From: Clostridia bacterium
GTDB lineage: Bacteria; Bacillota; Clostridia; Christensenellales; Borkfalkiaceae
DNA: 64,000 nt
Assembly (NCBI GenBank): GCA_017507045.1
Contig: JAFWBP010000012.1
Coordinates: 62,001-126,000 of the forward strand
Reading direction: 5' to 3'
The notes under the pieces were generated by a model. It saw only the letters and a program-made list of their open reading frames with translations. It was not told where the DNA came from and made no database searches. Of the stretch, positions 35,936 to 43,519 are shown one piece after another. Every line of letters starts with the position of its first letter. Within the stretch, counting starts at the first letter, position 1. The translations under genes and the position numbers were made by a program.

Positions 35936-36778
35936 ATGCCGGCGAGTATTACACACGAACTTATTGCACGGGCAGCCTTAGAGGAGCTGCCGAAAAAGAT
36001 TGCGGAGCAGATCTACGAAGCACCCGATTATTATTTTCTCGGATCGCAAGGCCCCGATCTTTTCTTCTTTTACCGCCCTATCGCAGAGCGCGAAAATAAC
36101 TTCGGAAGGCACTTACACGGCAACCATGTCTTGGAATGGTTCTCTGCTATGCTCTCTGCGCTCCCAAACTACGCGGGTGAAGAATTTGAGAATTGACTTG
36201 CCTATGCGCTCGGCTTTTGCACGCATCTTTCTGCCGACGCCGCATTCCACCCCTTCGTTTATAACTACTTAAAAAGCATAGAATCTTCCCGTTTTTCCCA
36301 CCAAGAGATCGAAAACGATTGGGATGTTTACTTCCTTAAAAAACTGCGCGGAAAATCCGCGCGAGGATATGAATACCCCTACGATCTCAAAAAAATCGCC
36401 GAAGACGGTGTACTGTTTCGATTTGTGCAGGAGGCGGCAGGAAGCTTCGGGTGGGAAATTCACGCGAGCGCCTTTCGCAGAATGTGCAAGGGCTTTGCGG
36501 TATACCTCAAGCACTTCCACACCCCCCACGCGCGCCTACTCCGCCCCTTCGGATTTTCCGAGTTTTACCCGCGTGAAGAACCTTCCCCCTGCGTGCTAAA
36601 AGGGAAACGCTTTTCGGAGTTTTCAGAAGGCAAGGGCGCAAACGCAGATGAGCTCTTCCGCCATGCCGTGGATGAAAGCATTCTGCGAATTTATGCCTTT
36701 ATGAACGCCTTTAACGGTGGAAAACAACTGCCGGAAGAACTCTTTTCGGTGCACATGCTCACGGGAAAACGCATATAA
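35936..36778 (+). pseudogene. zinc-dependent phospholipase C-like protein interrupted by one TGA
   Basis: The frame from 35936 encodes MPASITHELIARAALEEL, AQGPD-like GSQGPDLFFFYRP and NFGRHLHGNHV, then hits TGA at 36194-36196. The same frame continues without a shift as LAYALGFCTHLSADAAFHPF to a stop at 36778, ~280 codons in all. Together this matches the zinc-dependent phospholipase C (PF00882-like) family, with histidines and an aspartate as metal ligands on both sides of the stop. AGGAGG and TATAAT (35913-35918) precede it. One nonsense change (for example TGG or CGA to TGA) is the simplest reading; recoding is possible but there is no other sign of it. An internal restart at 36425 would lack the metal site. 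Confidence 0.75.
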
Positions 36779-36786
36779 ATTTAATT

Positions 36787-36820
36787 ACGGGCTGCCGATT
36801 GAAATCAATCGGCAGCCCGT
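36787..36820 (+). terminator. long perfect inverted repeat after the phospholipase pseudogene
   Basis: ACGGGCTGCCGATTGA and its exact complement are separated by two A, a 16-bp dyad. No T-run follows (AACC), so it may be a factor-assisted terminator, a processing stem, or a boundary of the AT-rich island that begins here. Confidence 0.5.
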
Positions 36821-36863
36821 AACCTTACAACAAAGATTTTGCTTAAAACTTTTCCCAAAACTA

Positions 36864-36891
36864 TTGATTAAAACTATGAATATGATATAAT
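36864..36891 (+). promoter_or_regulatory. promoter of the first lipoprotein copy
   Basis: TTGATT (36864-36869), 16-bp spacer, TATAAT (36886-36891). The transcript start is predicted near 36898, which excludes an in-frame start at 36890 and supports the ATG at 36914. Confidence 0.7.
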
Positions 36892-36913
36892 GAAAATAAG
36901 AGGTAGTTATATT

Positions 36914-37420
36914 ATGAAAAAAATTAGTTGTTTTCTGATTGCCATTGTAATTGGCATTACGGTGGCGTTTGGCGCCGTAGCCTGCGCCCCCACTTCTGCT
37001 CCCTTTCCAGAAAAGCCCGGGTTCTACAACTTATATGAGGCCTATACTAACGGCTGGCTCACCAAGGATGATTTAATGAGCATCGCCTATTACCATAACG
37101 GCGGCAGAGGGGGAAACAAGGACATCATGCCGGAAAATTATACACCAAAGCCGAAAACCCCCGAAGTTTTGAGTGAAGAAATGGATCTGGCGATCCGACA
37201 AACCTTCTTGGATGAGCACTTTATAGAAAGCGACCCCTGCGAGATTACCTTAGACAATCTCAGAGCGGAATATTACGGCACTTATAGTAATTGTGTGGCA
37301 GTAAAAATATGGTGTGATGTATTTGGTTATGGCGCTGCTATAGTTCGCGAACGCATTGGAGGCGTACTTTTTGGTTATTCGAACACGAATACCTTACAAA
37401 TTTGGATAGGAGCTAATTAG
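36914..37420 (+). CDS. predicted lipoprotein, copy 1 of a tandem pair
   Basis: A 168-residue exported protein with a basic start, a hydrophobic stretch and a lipobox-like AVAC, so Cys24 would be lipid-modified. The mature part begins APTSAPFPEKPGFYNLYEAY, then NGWLTKDDLMSIAYYHNG. I do not recognise a named domain. Residues 1 to about 105 are nearly identical to the copy at 37680, while the last ~60 residues are quite different, giving a conserved front and variable back. GAGGT lies about 11 nt before the ATG. It is AT-richer than core genes around it. Function unknown. Confidence 0.85.
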   Translation: MKKISCFLIAIVIGITVAFGAVACAPTSAPFPEKPGFYNLYEAYTNGWLTKDDLMSIAYYHNGGRGGNKDIMPENYTPKPKTPEVLSEEMDLAIRQTFLDEHFIESDPCEITLDNLRAEYYGTYSNCVAVKIWCDVFGYGAAIVRERIGGVLFGYSNTNTLQIWIGAN

Positions 37421-37422
37421 AT

Positions 37423-37581
37423 ATGAGAATAAAATTTCAAAGCTTCGTAATGATTATACTGACTTTCTTTATGTTTAGCTTTTCTGCAAGCTTTCTACTA
37501 TTGTATTTAACACAAAAACCAGTTGCTTCCAGCGCAATGGAACTGCAGGATGCCAGAACAAGATTTAACCTATCTTTTTAA
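37423..37581 (+). pseudogene. truncated membrane-protein remnant (N-terminal relic)
   Basis: A 52-codon frame directly after lipoprotein copy 1: a membrane helix (about 8-28) then VASSAMELQDA, shared with the start of the downstream protease, and a stop at 37579. Shifting frame by one after ELQDA gives a further ~22 codons to a TAA at 37622, consistent with a frameshifted relic. No protease domain remains. It shows that the [lipoprotein + ELQDA protein] unit was duplicated and one copy lost most of its second gene. Confidence 0.65.
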
Positions 37582-37679
37582 TTACAAAGCAGAAAACTTG
37601 GTCCCCTTGCGTAAAAAAATTTAAACGAACTTGTCATAAAAATTGAAAAAAGCTATTACATAGCTCATGGGAGTGCATT

Positions 37680-38186
37680 ATGAAGAAAATTAGTTGTTTT
37701 TTGATTGCCCTTGTAATTGGCATCATGGTGGCGTTTGGCGCCGTAGCCTGCGCCCCCACTTCTGCGCCCTTTCCAGAAAAGCCCGGGTTCTACAACTTAT
37801 ATGAGGCCTATACTAACGGCTGGCTCACCAAGGATGATTTAATGAGCATCGCCTATTACCATAATGGCAGATGGGGAAACGAGGGCATCATGCCGGAAAA
37901 CTATACGCCAAAGCCCAAAACCCCCGAAGTTTTGAGCGATGAAATGCATCTTGCAATCCGACAAACTTTCTGGGATGAGCGCTTTATAGAAAGCAACCCT
38001 TATAATATAACCGTAAATGATATATTGATCACAAAGTATTACGGTTGTTATAATCGTTGCGTAGCAGTTATGATCGAATGGAGTTCTACCTTATTTGATC
38101 AAATTGCGACCGAAGTAATTGGCGGAGTAAATTTTGGCTACGGCAGCACAAGAAGAATATCTGTATGGGTTAAGGGAGAGATATAA
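37680..38186 (+). CDS. predicted lipoprotein, copy 2 of a tandem pair
   Basis: 168 residues, a paralogue of the gene at 36914. The signal, lipobox (VAC, Cys24) and the first ~105 residues match the other copy with a handful of changes (for example IAIVIGIT versus IALVIGIM); the C-terminal third (NDILITKYYGCYNRCVAVMIEWS) differs. A GGGAG site precedes the ATG. It ends 1 bp before the protease gene, so lipoprotein and protease are made together and the lipoprotein could be a partner, substrate or inhibitor. The role is unknown. Confidence 0.87.
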   Translation: MKKISCFLIALVIGIMVAFGAVACAPTSAPFPEKPGFYNLYEAYTNGWLTKDDLMSIAYYHNGRWGNEGIMPENYTPKPKTPEVLSDEMHLAIRQTFWDERFIESNPYNITVNDILITKYYGCYNRCVAVMIEWSSTLFDQIATEVIGGVNFGYGSTRRISVWVKGEI

Positions 38187-38187
38187 G

Positions 38188-40812
38188 ATGAAAACTATTT
38201 TGAGAAGAGTGAATTTCTTTTTATTGATATTTTTTGCACTTAGCATTATAACTGGAGTTCTTTTGTTAAATTCAGAAAAAGAAAGCGCCCCTGCAAGCGC
38301 AATGGAACTGCAGGATGCGGAAATTTTAAAATACTATCGTGAACCGACTTTAAATGATAATTTTGAAGATAATAAAGTTAACGTTATTTTAAAAAGTTCT
38401 TACCGCACTTTACGGGAAATAAGCTTTGATGATTTTTCAATTGTTGAACAGGTGACGGAAATCTCTGCGATTTCACATAATTTAACACAAATTAGACGTG
38501 GAGATTCGAAACAACTTTTTTTGCAAGAGGAAGACCATAAACTTCTTACATTGGAGTTAGGAACAAATAATAAAGAAACCGTTCTTGAAGCCATTGAACA
38601 ACTTCAGAAAATGGATATGGTTTTAGTTGCTGAACCTTCCTACATATATGAAGTGGAATCTCTTTGGGCTCCAAGTGATGAATATTACAGCCAGCAGTGG
38701 GGTTTAAATGATATACAAGCAGAACAAGCTTGGAATATTATAAAGGGCAGTTCCGAAATAAAAGTTGGCATCATGGAAGATGCGATCGAAGGTTCTCATG
38801 AAGATCTTCAAGGAAGAGTTTCAAATGGAAACTATACTCCTCCCACATGGGCAGAAGCAGACCATGGCACTCATGTTGCCGGCATAATAGGTGCAAAACA
38901 GAATGAACTCGGCGTTGCCGGAGTTACCGAATGCTCGCTGATCTTATTAGATCAGAGTTCAACAATGTTTGCAAATTCTTTGCGGTATGCGTCTAGCCAT
39001 AACATAAATATTATCAATGCAAGCTTTTGCTTTATAAATCAATATGCAGAATATAATTCAACGCATTACGTAGCATTAATGAATTATAAAGGTTTGTTTG
39101 TATGTGCAGCGGGAAATGACGATACCGATATAGATAATAATCAAATTTACCCGGCATGTTATGATTTACCCAACGTGATAACCGTAGGCGCTTTGAAACA
39201 AGACGGCACCAGACCTACTGTTTCTGACTGGGATTTTTTGGAAGACAAACCACAAGGCTCTAATTATAGTTCAGAGGGTATATATGTTGATATTTATGCA
39301 CCTGGCGATAATATTTTAAGTACCTATCCCTTTGAAATTTGTAATACAGGATTTTGTATGGGAATGAATGTTCCAACACATGTCGCCAATGGCTATCATC
39401 TAATGAACGGAACTTCAATGGCAGCCCCACACGTTGCAGGTGTTGCAGCTTTGCTTCTCTCGATAGACTCAACCCTAAAAGGCGCTGAGTTAAAAGAGGC
39501 TATTATGAACGGTGCCGATGAAATTACAATTAATATTCCCAATGGCACCCAAACGGTAAAAAAGCTCAATGCATATAAAGCTCTTCGTTCACTTTTTGAT
39601 TGTGATGTTTTTATAGGATTAGATCAAAATGGCGGAAGTGGCGGAACCCGTTACTTCCATAATAACAGTGAAAACTACCCCTACATAACGCATCCTTCGC
39701 GAGCGGATTATGTGTTTACGGGCTATTTTGATGCTCCAATCGGCGGAACTTGCTATTATTACCCCTATGGTGAAGACGAAGGCTATTGGGATTCATATCT
39801 TTATGATTTGGAAAGCGATATAACGCTCTATGCACAATGGGATACGATACCGCCTTGGACAATTAACGTATATTTGAATATGCCGAACTATGGCTTATAT
39901 CCATTTGAAACCTTTGAATTGCACTATAATCAACCAAAAATTTATAACCTTCCCAATATCCGAGATTATTCTCTTGTGCATTGGAGATTAATGGGAGGAA
40001 GTGAAATTGGATTCGGTACAGAAATGCAAATAGATCTTACGAATATGTATCAAGATTATTATTCATCGTACAATCTCATTTTAACATATGAATATGACCC
40101 TTCCGAAGAAGAAGATAGTGATAATACTTGTATCGCAACCGGTACGCTCATAACACTTGCAGATGGTACCCAAAAAGCGGTAGAGGATTTAAACGGGAAC
40201 GAAATGCTGTTGGTTTGGAATCTTTATACCGGTAGTTACGATTCTGCGCCCATTTTGTTTATAGATAATCATGGAGAAGCAATATACGAAGTGATCAACC
40301 TCTCCTTCTCGGATGGCACGGTAGTGAAGATGATTGGGGAACACGGCTTTTGGGATGTTACTCTAAATCAATATATGTATCTCGGAAATGATGCGGCTGA
40401 ATACATCGGGCATTGGTTCAACAAACAAAATTTCTCCGATGAATCCGCTTGGACGAATGTTCAACTAACGGATGTAACATTCAGCTACGAGCTCACTACC
40501 GCATGGAGCCCCGTCACCTACGAACATTTATGTTATTACGTAAACGGGATGCTATCCATGCCGGGTGGTATTGATGGCCTGTTTAATATCTTCGAAGTTG
40601 ATGAGCAAACGATGAAATATGATGAAGAAGCCATGCAAAGCGATATTGAAACCTATGGCTTGTTCACCTACGAAGATTTCGAAGGCTTGATCTCTGAAGA
40701 AGTATTCGAAGCTGTAAACGCACAGTATTTGAAAGTGGCTATTGGCAAAGGTTTGCTTACTTGGGAAAACATTGAATACCTTATTTCCCGTTATGCAGAT
40801 ATGCTTCCTTAA
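38188..40812 (+). CDS. membrane-anchored subtilisin-like (S8) protease with C-terminal Hint domain
   Basis: 874 residues. Order: membrane helix (about 8-27), SAMELQDA, an I9-like propeptide (about 60-160, ending LQKMDMVLVAEPSYIYE), then the S8 catalytic domain with Asp198 (VGIMEDAIEGSHEDL), His226 (DHGTHVAGIIGA) and Ser410 (MNGTSMAAPHVAG). A Listeria-Bacteroides repeat-like module (about 473-553, ending ITLYAQW) follows. The tail is a Hint module: Cys648 in CIATGTLITLADGTQKAVED, His719 in GEHGFWD, and a closing HLCYYVNGMLS. Hint folds perform N-S acyl shift and autocleavage, so the protease may release or attach itself. AGGGAGAG precedes the ATG at 38188. AT-rich codon use suggests transfer. 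Confidence 0.85.
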   Translation: MKTILRRVNFFLLIFFALSIITGVLLLNSEKESAPASAMELQDAEILKYYREPTLNDNFEDNKVNVILKSSYRTLREISFDDFSIVEQVTEISAISHNLTQIRRGDSKQLFLQEEDHKLLTLELGTNNKETVLEAIEQLQKMDMVLVAEPSYIYEVESLWAPSDEYYSQQWGLNDIQAEQAWNIIKGSSEIKVGIMEDAIEGSHEDLQGRVSNGNYTPPTWAEADHGTHVAGIIGAKQNELGVAGVTECSLILLDQSSTMFANSLRYASSHNINIINASFCFINQYAEYNSTHYVALMNYKGLFVCAAGNDDTDIDNNQIYPACYDLPNVITVGALKQDGTRPTVSDWDFLEDKPQGSNYSSEGIYVDIYAPGDNILSTYPFEICNTGFCMGMNVPTHVANGYHLMNGTSMAAPHVAGVAALLLSIDSTLKGAELKEAIMNGADEITINIPNGTQTVKKLNAYKALRSLFDCDVFIGLDQNGGSGGTRYFHNNSENYPYITHPSRADYVFTGYFDAPIGGTCYYYPYGEDEGYWDSYLYDLESDITLYAQWDTIPPWTINVYLNMPNYGLYPFETFELHYNQPKIYNLPNIRDYSLVHWRLMGGSEIGFGTEMQIDLTNMYQDYYSSYNLILTYEYDPSEEEDSDNTCIATGTLITLADGTQKAVEDLNGNEMLLVWNLYTGSYDSAPILFIDNHGEAIYEVINLSFSDGTVVKMIGEHGFWDVTLNQYMYLGNDAAEYIGHWFNKQNFSDESAWTNVQLTDVTFSYELTTAWSPVTYEHLCYYVNGMLSMPGGIDGLFNIFEVDEQTMKYDEEAMQSDIETYGLFTYEDFEGLISEEVFEAVNAQYLKVAIGKGLLTWENIEYLISRYADMLP

Positions 40813-40853
40813 GTTGGCTTTGAAAGCTTCCCTATAGAATTTTCGTACGAATT

Positions 40854-40902
40854 AAAAAAAGCACACGATGTTTCACCAAAGTGAAGTATTCGTGTGCTTT
40901 TT
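40854..40902. terminator. bidirectional terminator between the protease and ZIP genes
   Basis: AAAAGCACACGA (40857-40868) and TCGTGTGCTTTT (40890-40901) form a 12-bp stem with A/T tracts on both sides, serving the protease on the plus strand and the ZIP gene on the minus strand. Confidence 0.85.
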
Positions 40903-40904
40903 AT

Positions 40905-41657
40905 TTAACCTAACAATACATCTAAAATCAACATCAAGCAAAAACCGATAAGAAGTGAATAGGTAACTCCGCGTTTGTTTCCGTCTGCATGCGTTTCGGG
41001 TATCATTTCATCACTGACGACGTAAAGCATCGTTCCGCCCGCAAACGCCAAAGCAAACGGCAATATTACGGTTGCAATTTTTACAGCAAAGTAGCCTAAA
41101 AAAGTTCCAACCACTTCTATTAAGCCTGTAATTGAGGCGATAAGGAAGGTTTTTTTCTTGGAAACGCCGGAGTTTATCAACGGAGCGATAATAACCATGC
41201 CTTCGGGAATATTTTGTAGCGCAATTCCTATTGCAATTAATATGCCGTGCGTTTCATTTTCACTGCCAAACCCCACGCCCGCAGCAATCCCTTCCGGGAG
41301 GTTGTGTATCGCGATGGCAATCACGAAAAGCAAAACTTTATTAAGGCTTGACGATTTGTGCTCTTCAATATCTGCGCCTATTATTTTGTGCAGGTGGGGC
41401 GTAAATTTATCTATAAAATTAAGACAAAGCGCGCCCGCGAAAATTCCTAACACGGTGATGAAAAGGTTAAGGTTTCCGCCGGATTCTAAAGAAGGAAGTA
41501 TTAGCCCAAAGACGGCTGCGGAAAGCATGATTCCGCCTGCAAACGCAAGAAGGATTTTAGAAAAGTTGTGCGATACGTTTTTAAATAAAAACCCCAAAAG
41601 TGCACCGATAACGGTAGCACCGCCGACGCCAAGCGCCGTTAAAGCAACTATAAGCAT
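40905..41657 (-). CDS. ZIP family metal transporter
   Basis: Divalent metal (zinc, iron or manganese) importer of the ZIP/GufA/ZupT type, 250 residues with eight predicted helices. Helices 4 and 5 have the metal-binding signatures HNLPEGIAAGVGFGS and LQNIPEGMVIIAPL. The charged loop EEHKSS between helices 3 and 4 is short. GGGAAAG precedes the ATG. It is a single-gene unit by its terminator. Metal specificity cannot be told from sequence. Confidence 0.93.
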   Translation of the reverse strand: MLIVALTALGVGGATVIGALLGFLFKNVSHNFSKILLAFAGGIMLSAAVFGLILPSLESGGNLNLFITVLGIFAGALCLNFIDKFTPHLHKIIGADIEEHKSSSLNKVLLFVIAIAIHNLPEGIAAGVGFGSENETHGILIAIGIALQNIPEGMVIIAPLINSGVSKKKTFLIASITGLIEVVGTFLGYFAVKIATVILPFALAFAGGTMLYVVSDEMIPETHADGNKRGVTYSLLIGFCLMLILDVLLG

Positions 41658-41761
41658 AAAACTTTCCCTGCCGTTTCGCTATTATAATTATTCAAAATCC
41701 TCGTAGCGAATCCGCTTTTTCGCTCCTTTTTCGTTTAAGCATTGAAGCACGAACGCCTATT

Positions 41762-43402
41762 TTAAGAGGCTTTTGCCTCGGGCGCAATCTCCACTTCTTC
41801 CTCCGCACTCTCCTCGCGCACTTCAAGAATTTCGCCAACGATTGCAGTGAGCGTGCCGAGATAATCTTCCCGATCGTTGGGCGCGCCCTCAACTGTGAGA
41901 ATATCGCCCGCGTGAAGGTTCGCATCCCCCTCCGGGATAATGCGTGCCTCTCCGCGCGAAACGTTCGTAACGAGCGCCGAGAAGGGCCATAAGATATCTC
42001 GAATGTTGCGCCCTGCCGCCGCCGTAACGCGCACCAAGACGGTGAGCCTTTTAAGGGGCGCTCGCTGCTCTTCAATTATCTCTTCAAGAATTCTTTCGTG
42101 CATGGGTTCCGTGCGGAATGCATCGCCTATGATATACCCCACGGCAACTGCCACGACGGCAGGCAGCAGATATGTAAAATTCCAGGTGAGTTCGATCGTC
42201 ATGAGAATACCCGTCAAAGGCGCTTTCACGACGGTGGTGAAAAAGGTGACCATGCATATAACGATAAGCCCATCGGAAAGAGCGGGATCCATACCCCACA
42301 TTTGGAAAAGCAGGCTCATAGCGGCACCGATCCCCGCGCCCATCGCCATCATCGGAAGAGAGCCGCAACAAGGAAGCTCACAGCCGATATTCACGAGCGT
42401 AGTGATGAATTTCAACGCTATAATGATTAGCAAGGAAACGATAAGCGGAGCGCCGAACACGGACACGGTATGCTCTGATGCGCTTGAAAGTGCTTCGATA
42501 AACTCTACGCCGCCGCCCATAACGTAGCCGGTTACAAGGCCGCAAACACCCGCAAGCAGGAAGGGAATCGTGTATTTCCCCAGCCCCTTCCAAAAGTTCA
42601 GCTTCCGAAACTTCTTCCTTGCAAAGAATAGCAAGAAATAGTAACCGACGGCAACGAGGGATACAACGAGCGCCGCGCCGAGTGCGTAAAGCAAAAAGGG
42701 TATGCCTGCGTTTGCGGTGAAGGTGAAGCCCTCAAGAAACGGACCTACTTCCATACCCATTGCCGCCACGAGAAGATCGCGCACGGTGATTGCCGTGAGC
42801 ACCGAAGAGAAGGAGCATACGAATACTTCTGGCGTGAAGCGCTTGTGTGCTTCCTCATAGGCAAATACCATGCCCGTAAGCGGAGCGTTCAGTACAACGG
42901 CAAGCCCTGCACTTGCACCGCCCGTAATTTGATATCTGCGAATGCTCGCGTTTCTGCGCGTAACGTCGCTCACGCCGTAGCCGCACGCGCCGCCGATCAT
43001 AAGACTGGGCCCCTCTGCTCCTGCGGAAAGCCCCATAAAAACGACCATAAGGCTCGCGGCAAACATGCCGGTGAGCACTTTATACCATTTGAAATGAATA
43101 AGCCCTTGGGTAGCGCCCTCCGTTTGCGGAAAGCCGCTGCCGCGGATCAGGGGAATGAATTTGCAAAAACCGCCCACGATGATCGCTCCCAAAAAAAGCG
43201 CTACGAAGAGGAGCGGAATAAATGCCGGATACATACGAAGCACGTTATAGCAGCCCACCGAGAAATGCTCGGCAAACTCCACAAGCATATTATAAAGCGT
43301 TACAATGAGCCCTGCGAGGGCACCCGTAAGTGCACCCACCGCAACGATCTGAACCCCATAATTGACTTTTCGCCCAAAGGTCTTTATCTTTGTTTTCATC
43401 AT
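41762..43402 (-). CDS. ClC family chloride channel or antiporter with TrkA-C tail
   Basis: 546-residue membrane protein. ClC filter motifs are present: GSGFPQTEG (usual GSGIP), the gating-glutamate region SAGAEGPSLMIGG (GxEGP), APLTGMVFAYEEA and GSLPMMAMGAGIGAA. The C-terminal ~90 residues form a TrkA-C domain (RLTVLVRVTAAAGRNI..., GDANLHAGDILTVEG). The start at 43402 (or ATG 43399) is chosen because the promoter lies at 43407-43435 and a terminator ends the ABC gene region upstream-side; the longer frame to 43462 would begin before the promoter. No Shine-Dalgarno; the transcript is probably leaderless. Cl-/H+ exchange versus fluoride export is not decided. Confidence 0.88.
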   Translation of the reverse strand: MMKTKIKTFGRKVNYGVQIVAVGALTGALAGLIVTLYNMLVEFAEHFSVGCYNVLRMYPAFIPLLFVALFLGAIIVGGFCKFIPLIRGSGFPQTEGATQGLIHFKWYKVLTGMFAASLMVVFMGLSAGAEGPSLMIGGACGYGVSDVTRRNASIRRYQITGGASAGLAVVLNAPLTGMVFAYEEAHKRFTPEVFVCSFSSVLTAITVRDLLVAAMGMEVGPFLEGFTFTANAGIPFLLYALGAALVVSLVAVGYYFLLFFARKKFRKLNFWKGLGKYTIPFLLAGVCGLVTGYVMGGGVEFIEALSSASEHTVSVFGAPLIVSLLIIIALKFITTLVNIGCELPCCGSLPMMAMGAGIGAAMSLLFQMWGMDPALSDGLIVICMVTFFTTVVKAPLTGILMTIELTWNFTYLLPAVVAVAVGYIIGDAFRTEPMHERILEEIIEEQRAPLKRLTVLVRVTAAAGRNIRDILWPFSALVTNVSRGEARIIPEGDANLHAGDILTVEGAPNDREDYLGTLTAIVGEILEVREESAEEEVEIAPEAKAS

Positions 43403-43406
43403 TTTT

Positions 43407-43435
43407 ATTATAACACAGTTTATTTTGGAAGTAAA
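43407..43435 (-). promoter_or_regulatory. promoter of the ClC gene, predicted leaderless
   Basis: Minus strand: TTTACT (43435-43430), 17-bp spacer, TATAAT (43412-43407). Two ATG codons follow at 43402 and 43399, four and seven bases after the -10 box. Confidence 0.6.
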
Positions 43436-43470
43436 GTGGTTGCGCATCATTGAAAAGCGCATTTCTGCGC

Positions 43471-43510
43471 AAAAAAATCCCCACAGGCAAGAGATCTGCT
43501 CTGCGGGGGA
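43471..43510 (-). terminator. terminator of the ABC exporter operon
   Basis: Minus strand: CCCCCGCAG and CTGTGGGG pair around a loop of about 14 nt, followed by ATTTTTTT. It lies 10 bp past the last ABC gene. Confidence 0.85.
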
Positions 43511-43519
43511 ATGAATTTC

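Larger units (their letters stand above)
36914..38310 (+). repeat. tandem duplication of [lipoprotein + membrane/secreted protein]
   Basis: Unit A is 36914-37624 and unit B starts at 37680. The first ~300 bp of each lipoprotein gene are almost identical in DNA, and the following gene in each unit shares GCGCAATGGAACTGCAGG (37531 and 38299 regions), coding SAMELQDA just after the membrane helix. Unit A's second gene is decayed; unit B's is the full protease. Confidence 0.8.

Noticed and set aside
36194..36196. Selenocysteine reading of the TGA in the phospholipase-like gene
   Set aside because: No convincing SECIS-type stem is seen directly after the TGA and the family is not known as a selenoprotein; a nonsense change is simpler. 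Kept as a finding with recoding only as an alternative.
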